From Bradyrhizobium guangzhouense (GTDB taxonomy: Bacteria; Pseudomonadota; Alphaproteobacteria; Rhizobiales; Xanthobacteraceae): a DNA stretch of 64,000 nucleotides. Made by a program: the position numbers and the translations under genes. Below the pieces are notes generated by a model. The model worked only from the letters and a program-made list of their open reading frames with translations, was not told where the DNA came from and did not search any database. Shown piece by piece: positions 46,421 through 55,030 of the stretch (position 1 is the first letter of the stretch; each line of letters opens with the position of its first letter). The stretch is from NCBI RefSeq assembly GCF_004114955.1, contig NZ_CP030053.1:6324001-6388000 (forward strand), given 5' to 3'.

Positions 46421-47410
46421 CTATTCGATGACCCGATCGGCACGAGCGAGAAGCGATGGCGAAATGTCGAGACCAACCGCCTTGGCGGTCTTCAGATTGA
46501 TTTCAAGTAGGAGCTTGGTCGCCTGTTGGATCGGGATGTCGGCCGGGGTAGCTCCGTTTAGAGCTTCGCCAACTTCATCAGCCCAGAGGCGGAAATAATA
46601 TGGATAATCGGGTGCATACGAGAGAAATCCCTGTCCGCGTTCGACAAGGTCAGGCCACCAGGTGATGGACGGCAGGCGATATTTCACCGCCAATTCAAGT
46701 ATCAAGTCGCGGTGGCCGAGATTGGGAGGAAATCCGTTGGCCATGAGCGCGTTGATCGATTGCTGACTCATGCTCTCGAAGGCCTGCCGGTATTCGGACT
46801 CGTCCGCCGAATGCTCCAGGGGGAAGCCAACCACCGAAATGCCTAACCGGCGGCCGGCGTCCCTGGTAGACTGTCCCCATGCGCCGTCCCATTCAGCACG
46901 ATTTGACAGGTAGGCGACGCGCGATGCCGAGGGGACAGCTTGCAACAATATCTCGAGGTGCTTTCCTTGCATCTCGATGCCGGCGTCTAATGAAACGCCA
47001 GTGATGTTGCGCTCCGGCCTTCCCATGTTTCTCACGATCCCGGCGGCCACCGGATCGCCAAACGTAGCTACTATCGGGATCGAGGCTGTCTCTGCTGCGA
47101 TCTTTAGAATGAGCTGATGATCGAACCCGAGTGCTATGACATCGGGTGCTGCTTGCACGATCTTACGGGCAACGTCTCCATAGTGCTCCGGTTGGCCGTC
47201 CGTAGTATATCGATCGATGATAAGGTTCTTCCCTTCGACGAACCCGATCTGAGGCAATCGATTGAACAGGGTGGCCCAAACGTTCTTCGAGGCCCATTCT
47301 GGACTGGCTGCGCAAACCGCCAGACGATGAACCTTGTTTACTTCCGTAGCTTTCAATGGCCTCGCGGCCGTGGCGGCCAATAGTGCGGCCAGAAGCTCTC
47401 GCCGTCGCAT
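46421..47410 (-). CDS. ABC transporter substrate-binding protein, paralogue 2
   Basis: A 329-residue protein of the same ABC_sub_bind family but more divergent from paralogues 1 and 3. It starts MRRRELLAALLAATAARPLKA and contains IGFVEGKNLIIDRY, APDVIALGFDH, IPIVATFGDPVAAGIVRNMGRPERNITGVSL and KHLEILLQAVPSASRVAYLSN. It ends ISPSLLARADRVIE. It lies between the two close paralogues, again without transport partners. Confidence 0.88.
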   Translation of the reverse strand: MRRRELLAALLAATAARPLKATEVNKVHRLAVCAASPEWASKNVWATLFNRLPQIGFVEGKNLIIDRYTTDGQPEHYGDVARKIVQAAPDVIALGFDHQLILKIAAETASIPIVATFGDPVAAGIVRNMGRPERNITGVSLDAGIEMQGKHLEILLQAVPSASRVAYLSNRAEWDGAWGQSTRDAGRRLGISVVGFPLEHSADESEYRQAFESMSQQSINALMANGFPPNLGHRDLILELAVKYRLPSITWWPDLVERGQGFLSYAPDYPYYFRLWADEVGEALNGATPADIPIQQATKLLLEINLKTAKAVGLDISPSLLARADRVIE

Positions 47411-47595
47411 CTGTCCTCCCTGAAAGCGAAGTCGTTATGACGGGAGCCTAATATCCTGTCGCCTCGGGTGCCAGAGGCTTCCGCTTCGGGTCAACCGCGC
47501 CGTTTTGAGCAGCGGTGGGAAGCTTCCGCTTTACCCCTGACCCCGGACATCTCGCCGCAACGCGTCAACGGCTCGCGCGTTGCTGCAATACAGCG

Positions 47596-48555
47596 CTATT
47601 CGATCACCTCATCGACACGAGCGAGTAAGGTGGGCGGCAAGGTTAAGCCAAGTTGTTGCGCAGCCTTTCTATTTACGACCAACTCAAATTCGGTAGGTGC
47701 TTGGACAGGCAACTCGGCAGGGCTTGCACCGCGCAAGATTCGATCAACATAAGATGCTGCGCCGGCATAAATCCTGTTAATGCTGACTCCGTAGGACATG
47801 AGACCGCCAGCCGCACAGTAGAGACGCAGCGGATAGATCGCGGGCAATCGAGACTGCGCGACCAGCGCAATAATGTGATCGCGTCGGACGGACGTGAGTG
47901 CATCGGGAAGAAAAACAAGGGCGCTGCTAGGCTTTTCCTTGAACGAACGAATTAATCGATCAATATCCGAAGCGTCACCATTCGGCGTTTCGATCGATGC
48001 AATTCCGATTTCGTTTGCGACTGCTTCAATCGAGTCACGAAAGGCAGCCGAATTATTTCCTGGTTCAGGATTGTACACGATACCAAGATGCTTGATGTTC
48101 GGGCTGACCTCCTCGAGGAGAGCAACCCACTTTCCGCCTAAGGACGGTTCAAACGGCGTAAAGCCGGTTGTATTGCCGCCGGGTCTGGCAAAGCTTTCAA
48201 CATAGTGCATTCCGACGGGGTCGCTTACCATGGCGAATACCGTAGGGATGTTGTAGTGCTCGGCATGAAGCGCGGCCATCGACGTGTTAGTTGTTGCGAA
48301 CAGAACGTCGGGCTTTAGAGCGAGCAACTCGCGGGCATAACCTCGCGTCAGGTCAGTGTCACCACCAGTGAATCGATACTCAATCTGCAAGTTGCGGCCG
48401 ACGGCCCACCCTCGCTCTTTCAGCACCTTTTCAAACGCTCCGGTGCTTAGCGGACTGGTGACAAGCGCTCCTATCCGCCGGATACCGTCCTGCGCCTGGG
48501 AGCCCCAAGCTGCGAAAGTGCTGCCTACGAGTGCGATGAATTCCCGCCGCTTCAT
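47596..48555 (-). CDS. ABC transporter substrate-binding protein, paralogue 3
   Basis: A 319-residue ABC_sub_bind protein very similar to paralogue 1. It starts MKRREFIALVGSTFAAWGSQA, then IRRIGALVTSP, TPFEPSLGGKWVALLEEVSPNIKHLGIVYNPEPGNNSAAF, and ends LARVDEVIE. The ATG at 48555 begins the signal region; the longer frame to 48666 is not supported. The three genes run in one direction with 160-190 bp spacers, so each may have its own promoter. Confidence 0.88.
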   Translation of the reverse strand: MKRREFIALVGSTFAAWGSQAQDGIRRIGALVTSPLSTGAFEKVLKERGWAVGRNLQIEYRFTGGDTDLTRGYARELLALKPDVLFATTNTSMAALHAEHYNIPTVFAMVSDPVGMHYVESFARPGGNTTGFTPFEPSLGGKWVALLEEVSPNIKHLGIVYNPEPGNNSAAFRDSIEAVANEIGIASIETPNGDASDIDRLIRSFKEKPSSALVFLPDALTSVRRDHIIALVAQSRLPAIYPLRLYCAAGGLMSYGVSINRIYAGAASYVDRILRGASPAELPVQAPTEFELVVNRKAAQQLGLTLPPTLLARVDEVIE

Positions 48556-48721
48556 CTGATCCGCCTCATTTACCAACAATAGCACAGTTAATAGGGATCG
48601 TGTTGTGCGTTGCGGCGAATGAGATTGCTGTAGTTGTGCTTCGGGGTCACTAGCTGGCATTCCCAACTCGCAAGAGCATGCCCGCTCTGCCCCCGAGGCG
48701 GACGTCCGCGCATCAGCGCGA

Positions 48722-49069
48722 TCAGTTCACGCTCGCCAGATAGCCGGCAAGAATTGTCCGGCTCTGGCTGAGGGTCTCGATGCGTTCGTCGATCAGGCCG
48801 ACCTGCCGAGCGAGGATTCTGCGCAGCTCATTGCACGGCGTGAAAGCCGGATCGTTGTTCCGAACGCACGGGAGCAATTGCTGGATCGTCTCGAGCGTCA
48901 TCCCGGCAGAGCCGAGCATCTTGATCCGCCGCACAGTCTGCTCTTCCTCCGGGCCATAGTCGCGATAACCGGAGGCGGTCCGCTGCGGCGCGAGCAACCC
49001 TTCGGCCTCGTAGTATCGCAACATGCGGACGCTGATGCCCGTCCTTCGGGAGAGCTCGCCAATTTTCAT
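48722..49069 (-). CDS. MerR family regulator
   Basis: A 115-residue regulator: an N-terminal MerR helix-turn-helix (MKIGELSRRTGISVRMLRYYEAEGLLAPQRTASGYRDYG) followed by the dimerisation coiled coil. Of the late Cys residues (CVRNNDPAFTPC), two are spaced 11 residues apart; the spacing is not that of mercury MerR. It is divergent from the oxidoreductase at 49154, and the shared spacer holds a perfect 16-bp palindrome, which is the standard MerR layout. Confidence 0.9.
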   Translation of the reverse strand: MKIGELSRRTGISVRMLRYYEAEGLLAPQRTASGYRDYGPEEEQTVRRIKMLGSAGMTLETIQQLLPCVRNNDPAFTPCNELRRILARQVGLIDERIETLSQSRTILAGYLASVN

Positions 49070-49080
49070 CTGAAAACCTC

Positions 49081-49112
49081 TTGACCCTGACAGCGCTGTC
49101 AGACCGTACAGA
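49081..49112 (+). promoter_or_regulatory. MerR-type promoter with 16-bp palindrome
   Basis: TTGACC (49081-49086) and TACAGA (49107-49112) are 20 bp apart, the lengthened spacing typical of MerR promoters. Between them lies CTGACAGCGCTGTCAG (49087-49102), a perfect palindrome. This drives the oxidoreductase rightwards; the MerR promoter would overlap it leftwards. Confidence 0.75.
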
Positions 49113-49153
49113 CTGTGCCCATCCAAGTCATGCCGCTTGTGAAGGGAGCAATG

Positions 49154-50164
49154 ATGAAAGCCTACCATTTGAACAGCCATGCCGGGGCCGGTCGCCTCGT
49201 GCGAGCCGACGTGAGCAAACCCGAGCCCGCCGATGGTGAAGTCCGCATCCGGGTCGAAGCGGCAAGCCTGAACTACCGGGATCTTCTCATCCTCGACCGC
49301 GCGGGCGAGAGCGAGCTCAACGGCCGCGTGCCGCTCTCCGATGGTGCCGGCATCGTTGACGCCATCGGCCCCGACGTCGGGCAATGGCAGGTCGGAGACC
49401 GCGTCGCCGCGTCGTTCTTCCGCGATTGGGTCACCGGGCCGTTCAAGTCCAGCTACGTTCCGTCGTCGCTCGGCGGCAACGCGACGGACGGAATGCTGGC
49501 AGAATATGTGGTGCTGCCTGCAACCGCGCTCGTCCCCGTGCCGCCGCACTTGTCCTCGCTCGAAGCGGCCACGCTGCCCTGTGCCGGCGTCACGGCCTGG
49601 CACGGTCTCGTCACACGCGGCGCGATGGGCAAAGGCGATCTGCTGCTTGTCCAGGGCACGGGTGGCGTCGCACTGTTCGGCCTTCAATTCGCGGCGGCGC
49701 TCGGCGCGCGCGCAATCGTGATCTCATCCTCCGATGAGAAACTCGCCCGCGCCAGGACACTGGGCGGCTCGATCCTCATCAATTACCGCGACACGCCCGA
49801 CTGGGACGCCGCTGTGATGAAGGCCACGGGCGGCGCAGGCGCCAGTCATGTTCTGGAGCTCGGCGGCCCCGGTACCTATGACCGGACGCTGCGATCCCTC
49901 GCTTCGGGCGGCAAGATCATTCAGATCGGCGTCCTGACGGGGTTCGGCCCGAAGCCGGATCTCGCCCGCCTGCAATGGGAGAATGCCGACATCATCGGTG
50001 TCACGGTCGGATCCGTCGAACATTTCACGGCGATGAATCGCTTCCTGACCGACCATGCGATCCATCCGATCGTGGATCGCATCTACGGTTTCGAGGATGT
50101 CCCCAAGGCCTATGCTCACCTTCGGAGCGGCTCACATTTCGGCAAGGTCGTCGTGACGCTTTAG
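49154..50164 (+). CDS. Zinc-independent MDR-family oxidoreductase
   Basis: A 336-residue NAD(P)H-dependent medium-chain dehydrogenase/reductase. The N-terminal catalytic domain (NYRDLLILDRAG, LSDGAGIVDAIG) is followed by the Rossmann part (LLLVQGTGGVALFGLQFAAALGARAIVISS). The zinc-coordinating Cys and His of alcohol dehydrogenases are absent, so it resembles quinone or enone reductases. MerR neighbours of such enzymes commonly respond to electrophiles. The ATG at 49154 is preferred because GGGAG has better spacing than for 49151. Confidence 0.87.
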   Translation: MKAYHLNSHAGAGRLVRADVSKPEPADGEVRIRVEAASLNYRDLLILDRAGESELNGRVPLSDGAGIVDAIGPDVGQWQVGDRVAASFFRDWVTGPFKSSYVPSSLGGNATDGMLAEYVVLPATALVPVPPHLSSLEAATLPCAGVTAWHGLVTRGAMGKGDLLLVQGTGGVALFGLQFAAALGARAIVISSSDEKLARARTLGGSILINYRDTPDWDAAVMKATGGAGASHVLELGGPGTYDRTLRSLASGGKIIQIGVLTGFGPKPDLARLQWENADIIGVTVGSVEHFTAMNRFLTDHAIHPIVDRIYGFEDVPKAYAHLRSGSHFGKVVVTL

Positions 50165-50287
50165 ATCGCCGACGGCGGAATGCGCCCGTGTGCAGGGCAG
50201 ATATATACACTTTCAACATGTACTCTAGATCGGGTACTTTTTTGTCTGCCACAACTACCCCTAGAGGGCACGCTGGAGGGCAGACAC

Positions 50288-51007
50288 ATGGGTATTGGCA
50301 AGCTGTCAGGCCACGCTGACAAAGCCCAATCGATTGCTGGCTGGGCGTTCTACGGCTTCAACTGGTTATTCCCGGCGGCCGTCATGAGCATCACGGCTTC
50401 GGCGCTCTGGTATTGGAACTCGTTTGGCTTGGCGGGGGCCCTCTTTGGAGGAGCGGCACTAGTGTTGATGCTAAGTGCATCGGCCGCACTATTAGGGATA
50501 GCTTACTCCTCATTCAAAGGGACGCTCCCCGTAAAGCAGTTAGATGGCAAAGCCAGATTTTTGGCAAAACTCGATGGCGCTGAACAAATGGAGGAGGCCT
50601 TTGAGAAGGCCAAACGAGTCATTATTGCTCGACGCGATGAATTTGAGGCACTTCGTATCCGGCTATTGAACCAGGAAATCAGCCACGACGAAGCGGAACG
50701 GGAATTTGAGACCATTAGGGAAAAGCCAAGCGGTATTATGGATGCCCTAAAAGACGAATGGATAGAGGCGGCCGGGCTTTTCGCCGGAGAGGAAGGCTCG
50801 CGATGGGTCTGGGCTTTGCAGAACGCATCCGAGATGGGAAACTATGTGCCCAACCGAGGGTTTGTTTCCATGAATCACGCCATGGAAATAGGCGCGGCGG
50901 AAGGTAAGCTGAAAGGGTTGGCTTCGTTACACGAGATGGCGGTTCCGAAGTTTCATGACGAGCAGCTGCAATTTCTCACTAAGGTGCGTGAGAAGTTTGG
51001 AGCCTAA
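50288..51007 (+). CDS. Unknown two-TM protein
   Basis: A 239-residue protein not recognised. Two N-terminal membrane helices (about 20-42 and 50-76, with NWLFPAAVMSITASALWYW and ALFGGAALVLMLSASAALLGIAY) are followed by a cytoplasmic helical region with FEALRIRLLNQEISHDEAEREFETIREK. Base use is more AT-rich than the neighbours, suggesting recent acquisition. The ATG at 50288 has GGAGGG about 10 nt upstream; an upstream extension to 50180 has no membrane logic. It lies next to the IS relic and pseudogene. Confidence 0.65.
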   Translation: MGIGKLSGHADKAQSIAGWAFYGFNWLFPAAVMSITASALWYWNSFGLAGALFGGAALVLMLSASAALLGIAYSSFKGTLPVKQLDGKARFLAKLDGAEQMEEAFEKAKRVIIARRDEFEALRIRLLNQEISHDEAEREFETIREKPSGIMDALKDEWIEAAGLFAGEEGSRWVWALQNASEMGNYVPNRGFVSMNHAMEIGAAEGKLKGLASLHEMAVPKFHDEQLQFLTKVREKFGA

Positions 51008-51060
51008 ATGAACCGGAAATATCAGCAGAGATTCGACCAACTTTTGCAGGCTATGATTTC

Positions 51061-51425
51061 TCAACCCGTACCCGGGGAAACGCCTGCAAAAAGAAGCTTG
51101 AGCATCAAAGCGGGCTGCTTCCGCAAGTTATGGCGATACTCGAGCTCGCGAAGGTAAAGCTGCAAGTGTTTCTTCGAAAACTAAACGTAAGTCCCGTTGA
51201 TACCGCGCTTCACCTGAGACCAGAACGATTCGATCGAGTTAGCTAGTGTGCACGTCGCGCGCACGTATTCCTTGGCCGAGGGATCCATGTGTTCGTGGTC
51301 ATAGCCATATCGCGCCTTAACAGCTTGAAGTTTGACGCCTCGTCCGTATGGACGCGAGAGCCTTCCTTCACCAACCGCACGACATGCGGAACGATATGCG
51401 CCTTGGTGCGAGCCTGCAGAGGTCG
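51061..51425 (-). mobile_element. IS1595-type transposase relic
   Basis: A decayed C-terminal part of an ISXO2-like DDE transposase. One frame carries ARTKAHIVPHVVRLV and RVHTDEASNF (from about 51420); after a frameshift comes YGYDHEHMDPSAKEYVRA and SIESFWSQVKRGINGTYV. An in-frame TAG at 51181-51183 then interrupts SKKHLQLYLRELEYRHNLRKQPALMLKLLFAG, which runs on to the TGA at 51061. The 5' end and terminal repeats are missing. Confidence 0.8.
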
Positions 51426-51938
51426 CCGCCTCACTCCCGCCCGAGACCAGGTTCTCGGTCATTGATCCCTTCGCCGGCTCATGCAACACGCTCTACTGGA
51501 TACTGCGACACGTTCCTCATTCGCAGGGGCTTGCGTTCGAGTTGGACCCCAGCGTGCCTAACCAGGCAAAACATTGCCGCGCTCGATCGCCCGATCGAGC
51601 TCATCCAAGGCGACTACGACGCGGTCCTGGAAGAGCTGGCCCTCCCGGCACATGACTCCTTGATCGTCTTTGTCGCGCCGCCATGAGGCACGGCTATCGA
51701 AGAAGTCGAGGGTCTTGACCTGCGTCGGACCGAACCGCCGATCACCGACATCATTGCGCGAATGACTAACGCTTATCCCGATCGTCGCATACCTCTTTGC
51801 TATACAGGTATACGAGAAGGTGAACGTGGACTCGATGGCCGAGTTGAAATCCGGGGTGGACTGGTCGACAGCCAAGACCTCAACGTGCCCGGACGTAATC
51901 ATGGCCTGTTGTTGGGCACGAAAGGCTGGCAACCGTAG
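51426..51938 (+). pseudogene. Broken SAM methyltransferase-like gene
   Basis: A 3'-terminal fragment of a Rossmann-type gene split over three frames. Frame 1 has VIDPFAGSCNTLYWILRHV and LAFELDP; frame 2 takes over near 51558 with NIAALDRPIELIQGDYDAVL and LIVFVAPP, then meets TGA at 51684 where the family has PPWG; after the stop, frame 2 reads EEVEGLDLRRTEPPITDII; frame 3 holds LFAIQVYEKVNVDSMAELKS (from about 51790), and frame 2 returns for NVPGRNHGLLLGTKGWQP. At least three frameshifts and one nonsense change. The 5' end is cut at the transposase relic. Confidence 0.75.
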
Positions 51939-52269
51939 TCGCCGCAGTGATTGCACCACGGCCGAGATAAAAATCGCAAACTTGCCAACGCCCGATGGAA
52001 TGGCGAGGCCAACCTACGATGGCTTCACCTTTACCAACAACGGCTGCTTCGATCAGCCTTTTTGAATGACTTCTGCCGCCCTGCGGATGACGCCGATGAC
52101 CGGGGTGCGTGTTCTGGCCGGCCTGAAGGCGGATACCGCTTGTCGCGGCCGGCGAATTTTCGAGGAGGGTTCGAGCTTCCCGTTCGTTCCTTTCACTACG
52201 GCGAAAGCCGAACCCTCCTCAACATATGCCCTCATATGTGCCGTGGGCGACAATCGATGGGAGATGTCT
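51939..52269. other. Region without a supported gene
   Basis: A 331-bp stretch between the pseudogene and the chloroperoxidase-like gene. Short open frames exist but none has a recognisable domain, signal or ribosome binding site; it is probably decayed sequence like the region before it. Confidence 0.5.
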
Positions 52270-53088
52270 TCAAGACCTGATGAACGCGAGCAGGTCGGGG
52301 TTGAGGACATCAGCATGGGTGGTGAGCATGCCGTGGGGATAGCCGGGATAAGTCTTTAGCGACCCGTTCTTGAGCAGGTTGACCGCACGCGGCACGGTAC
52401 TTGCGAATGGGACAATTTGATCCGCCTCGCCATGCATCACCAGCACCGGCACGGTGATCTTCTTGAGATCCTCGGTATAGTCTTCGAGCCAGGAGTCGAC
52501 AGTCGCATAGTGAGCGAGGGCACCACCGGCCATGCCTTGGCGCCACCAGTTCGCGATGATGGCCTCCGAAGGCTTGGCCCCCTCGAGATTGTAGCCGTAG
52601 AACGGGTTCTCAGGGACGAAACGGTAGAACTCCGACCGATTGCCCAACATACCTGCTCGGATATCTTCGAACCACTTCGGCGCTTGACCGGACGGATTGT
52701 CCTCGCTCCGGTACATGTTCGGTGTCAGTGAAGCGACCAGCACGGCCTTCGCGACGCGCGCCGGGTGGCGAGCAACATAGCGAGCGACCTCACCGCAACC
52801 CGTCGAATGCCCGATATGGATCGCATCGCGCAGGTCAAGGTGTTCAGTCAGGGCCGCGAGGTCTTCAACCCAATGATCCATGTCGTTGCCGGTGCTGGGC
52901 TGCTCGGACCGACCGTGGCCGCGCCGATCGTGCGCGATCACGCGATACCCGTGCTGAAGGAAGAACATCATCTGGGCATCCCAGTCGTCCGCTGACAGCG
53001 GCCAGCCGTGGCTGAATACGATCGGCTGACCCGATCCCCAATCCTTGTAGAAGATGCTCACGCCGTCTGTAGTCGTGATCGTCGACAT
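52270..53088 (-). CDS. Cofactor-free chloroperoxidase/esterase-type alpha/beta hydrolase
   Basis: A 272-residue cytoplasmic hydrolase of the non-haem chloroperoxidase family. TTDGVSIFYKDWGSG, FSHGWPLSADDW (26-37), HDRRGHGRS, the nucleophile in IGHSTGCGEVAR (Ser95), MHGEADQIVP and the late His in YPHGML define the triad and fold. Physiological substrates are usually esters or lactones; peracid halogenation is a side activity. It is divergent from the LysR gene at 53369, a common regulator arrangement. Confidence 0.93.
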   Translation of the reverse strand: MSTITTTDGVSIFYKDWGSGQPIVFSHGWPLSADDWDAQMMFFLQHGYRVIAHDRRGHGRSEQPSTGNDMDHWVEDLAALTEHLDLRDAIHIGHSTGCGEVARYVARHPARVAKAVLVASLTPNMYRSEDNPSGQAPKWFEDIRAGMLGNRSEFYRFVPENPFYGYNLEGAKPSEAIIANWWRQGMAGGALAHYATVDSWLEDYTEDLKKITVPVLVMHGEADQIVPFASTVPRAVNLLKNGSLKTYPGYPHGMLTTHADVLNPDLLAFIRS

Positions 53089-53368
53089 CGAGTCGCTCCA
53101 TCTGCGCTATTGGATATTTGTTGAAAGGTTTGCGGACGCGTGTCTAAAAAAAGCAAGCAGACCCGAGCCGATCAGGCCACACATCGCGGCCCCTGGCTTT
53201 CCAAATGACACGATGTTCAGATTTGCTGAAGACGATACGAGGCTTCGGCGATGACATCGTTCGTTGTCCTTTTCTTGGTTGAAGACTGTGAAACGGTAAA
53301 TCCCTCTTTGGCTCCTGACCAAGACCTTGTAGGCTTCAAGCTATGCCTGGAAGATATACGAGGGACTC

Positions 53369-54292
53369 ATGGAGCTCCGGCACCTGCGCTATTTCGTTGC
53401 CGTCGCTGAAGAAGGCAGCCTGCTGACCGCGGCCCAGCGGCGACTGAACACGTCGCAGCCCTCCCTGAGCCGACAGATCCGCGACCTGGAGACCGAGGTC
53501 GGCGTACAGCTCTTGGAGCGCCAGCCGCGTGGCGTGGCGCTGACCGCCGCCGGAAGAGTGTTTCTCGATCACGCACGGCTGGCGCTCCTGCAAGTCGAGG
53601 CGGCGACAGACGGTGCCCGGCGCACCGCGCAACCGCAAAGACCCGTCCTCTCGATGGGATTCCTGGTTGGGTTGGAGGTCATGTGGCTCCCCCAACTGCT
53701 ACGCATTCTCCGTGAGGAAGCACCGGAGATCGAAGTCACGCTGTCTACGCAATCCTCCCCGGAAATCGCGCTCGCGTTGATGCGAGGAAAGTTGGACGTC
53801 GGCTTCCTTCGGCCCGAAAAGGAGAGTGCCGGCGTGATCTTCAAGACGCTGGCGAAGGAGCCCTTGATCGCCGTGCTGCCGGCTGACCATCGCTTGGCAT
53901 CGCGTAAGAGGATTCGGCCGCAGGATCTCGCTCGGGAAATCTATGTCAGCTCGGCAAGAACCTCCCCGGTGTTGCAAGCCGTCATCGATGATTACGCATC
54001 AAGGATCGGGATTGCGCTCAAGGCAAAGTACGAAGGCGAGAATATCTCGTCGGCGATGTCGCTCGTGGCGTCCACGGGCGGAATTAGTCTTGTTCCGCTC
54101 TATGCACAGAACATGCTGGCACCCAACGTTGTCGCCAGAGCCTTGGAGGGAGGCACGCCAACAGTCGACCTGGCCCTGGGATACAACCAGGCGAATTCGT
54201 CGCCCTTGCTGCTTCGACTTTTGTCTCGCGCGGATGAATTGATCGCGAGCGTGCGAAATCAGAGCATCATTCGCTATGCCGAGGTTCAATAG
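53369..54292 (+). CDS. LysR family regulator
   Basis: A 307-residue regulator of the LysR type. The N-terminal winged helix (MELRHLRYFVAVAEEGSLLTAAQRRLNTSQPSLSRQIRDLE) precedes a substrate-binding domain (about 90-300) whose first strand is LSMGFLVGLEVMW. Likely target: the divergent chloroperoxidase-like gene. The 280-bp spacer contains no palindrome that I would single out. Confidence 0.93.
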   Translation: MELRHLRYFVAVAEEGSLLTAAQRRLNTSQPSLSRQIRDLETEVGVQLLERQPRGVALTAAGRVFLDHARLALLQVEAATDGARRTAQPQRPVLSMGFLVGLEVMWLPQLLRILREEAPEIEVTLSTQSSPEIALALMRGKLDVGFLRPEKESAGVIFKTLAKEPLIAVLPADHRLASRKRIRPQDLAREIYVSSARTSPVLQAVIDDYASRIGIALKAKYEGENISSAMSLVASTGGISLVPLYAQNMLAPNVVARALEGGTPTVDLALGYNQANSSPLLLRLLSRADELIASVRNQSIIRYAEVQ

Positions 54293-54358
54293 CTTGCAGC
54301 CTGATCGCGGCCCGACCATGAAGCACTGCGTCGGAGGCCTGCGACGCCATCGCCGCCG

Positions 54359-54706
54359 CTAAGGTCGCGGCGTTGGCTGCGGCGACGGTGTCGCGGCAGG
54401 CTGCGGCGACGCTGGAGCAGAAGGTTGCTGCTGCGGTGCTACGACCGGTTGCTGATCGCCGCCACCATGCGGGACGCACGTCCCTACGTTGCTGAGCGGC
54501 CGCTTAGCCTCGATATCGCGGGCTTTCCTGTAGTCGCTGCGGCGATCGATCCTCGTTGCAGCCGTGCGATCCCACGCCTCGAACGCGTCGGCATAGTGCT
54601 GCCGCATCTGCTCCTCGGCGGATAGGCAGTCGCTGAACTTGTCGAACACCAGATCAGTGTTGACGGGTGAGACGCCGCCCACCAAGACGACCAACATCCA
54701 TTTCAT
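54359..54706 (-). CDS. Small exported Pro/Gln-rich protein
   Basis: A 115-residue protein with a short hydrophobic start (MKWMLVVLVGGVSPV), one Cys-containing helical part (FDKFSDCLSAEEQMRQHYADAFEAW), GTCVPHGGG and a Pro/Gln/Ala tail made of PQPxPSP-like units. Weak signal peptide; exported status is tentative. TTAGG lies about 10 nt before the ATG. The function is unknown. Confidence 0.5.
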   Translation of the reverse strand: MKWMLVVLVGGVSPVNTDLVFDKFSDCLSAEEQMRQHYADAFEAWDRTAATRIDRRSDYRKARDIEAKRPLSNVGTCVPHGGGDQQPVVAPQQQPSAPASPQPAATPSPQPTPRP

Positions 54707-55030
54707 GATACGTGCCTAACAATCGTGCCCGCTAACGGGAACGGGGAGGCGTCGGCAAAGTTCCGAGCTGAGCCGGGCGCCGGCGATCACGCGCGCAGGG
54801 AATCGCAGCAGGAACACCGTGTGGCCATCTTCGAGGCGCCGGCCGTTGGCGGGCCCTCAGGATGACAATCGCATGTGCGCCTTCGTTTTGAAGAGCGCCG
54901 ATGCGCGCGCTCGGGTCGCGCAAAATGGCATATGCGATTGGCCTCCTTTTGCTATGCTCTGGTAAGCTAACGATATACGCACTCGCCCCACGCGGGGTTC
55001 TCGTGACCACACCGCCCGGAAGGACAGCTC
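54707..55030. other. Spacer upstream of haloacid dehalogenase
   Basis: A 324-bp GC-rich region holding divergent promoters for the small exported protein and the dehalogenase. I see no gene, palindrome or terminator I can support. Confidence 0.45.

Noticed and set aside
51951..52280. 109-codon plus-strand open frame
   Set aside because: No ribosome site, domain or conserved look; lies in a decayed region.
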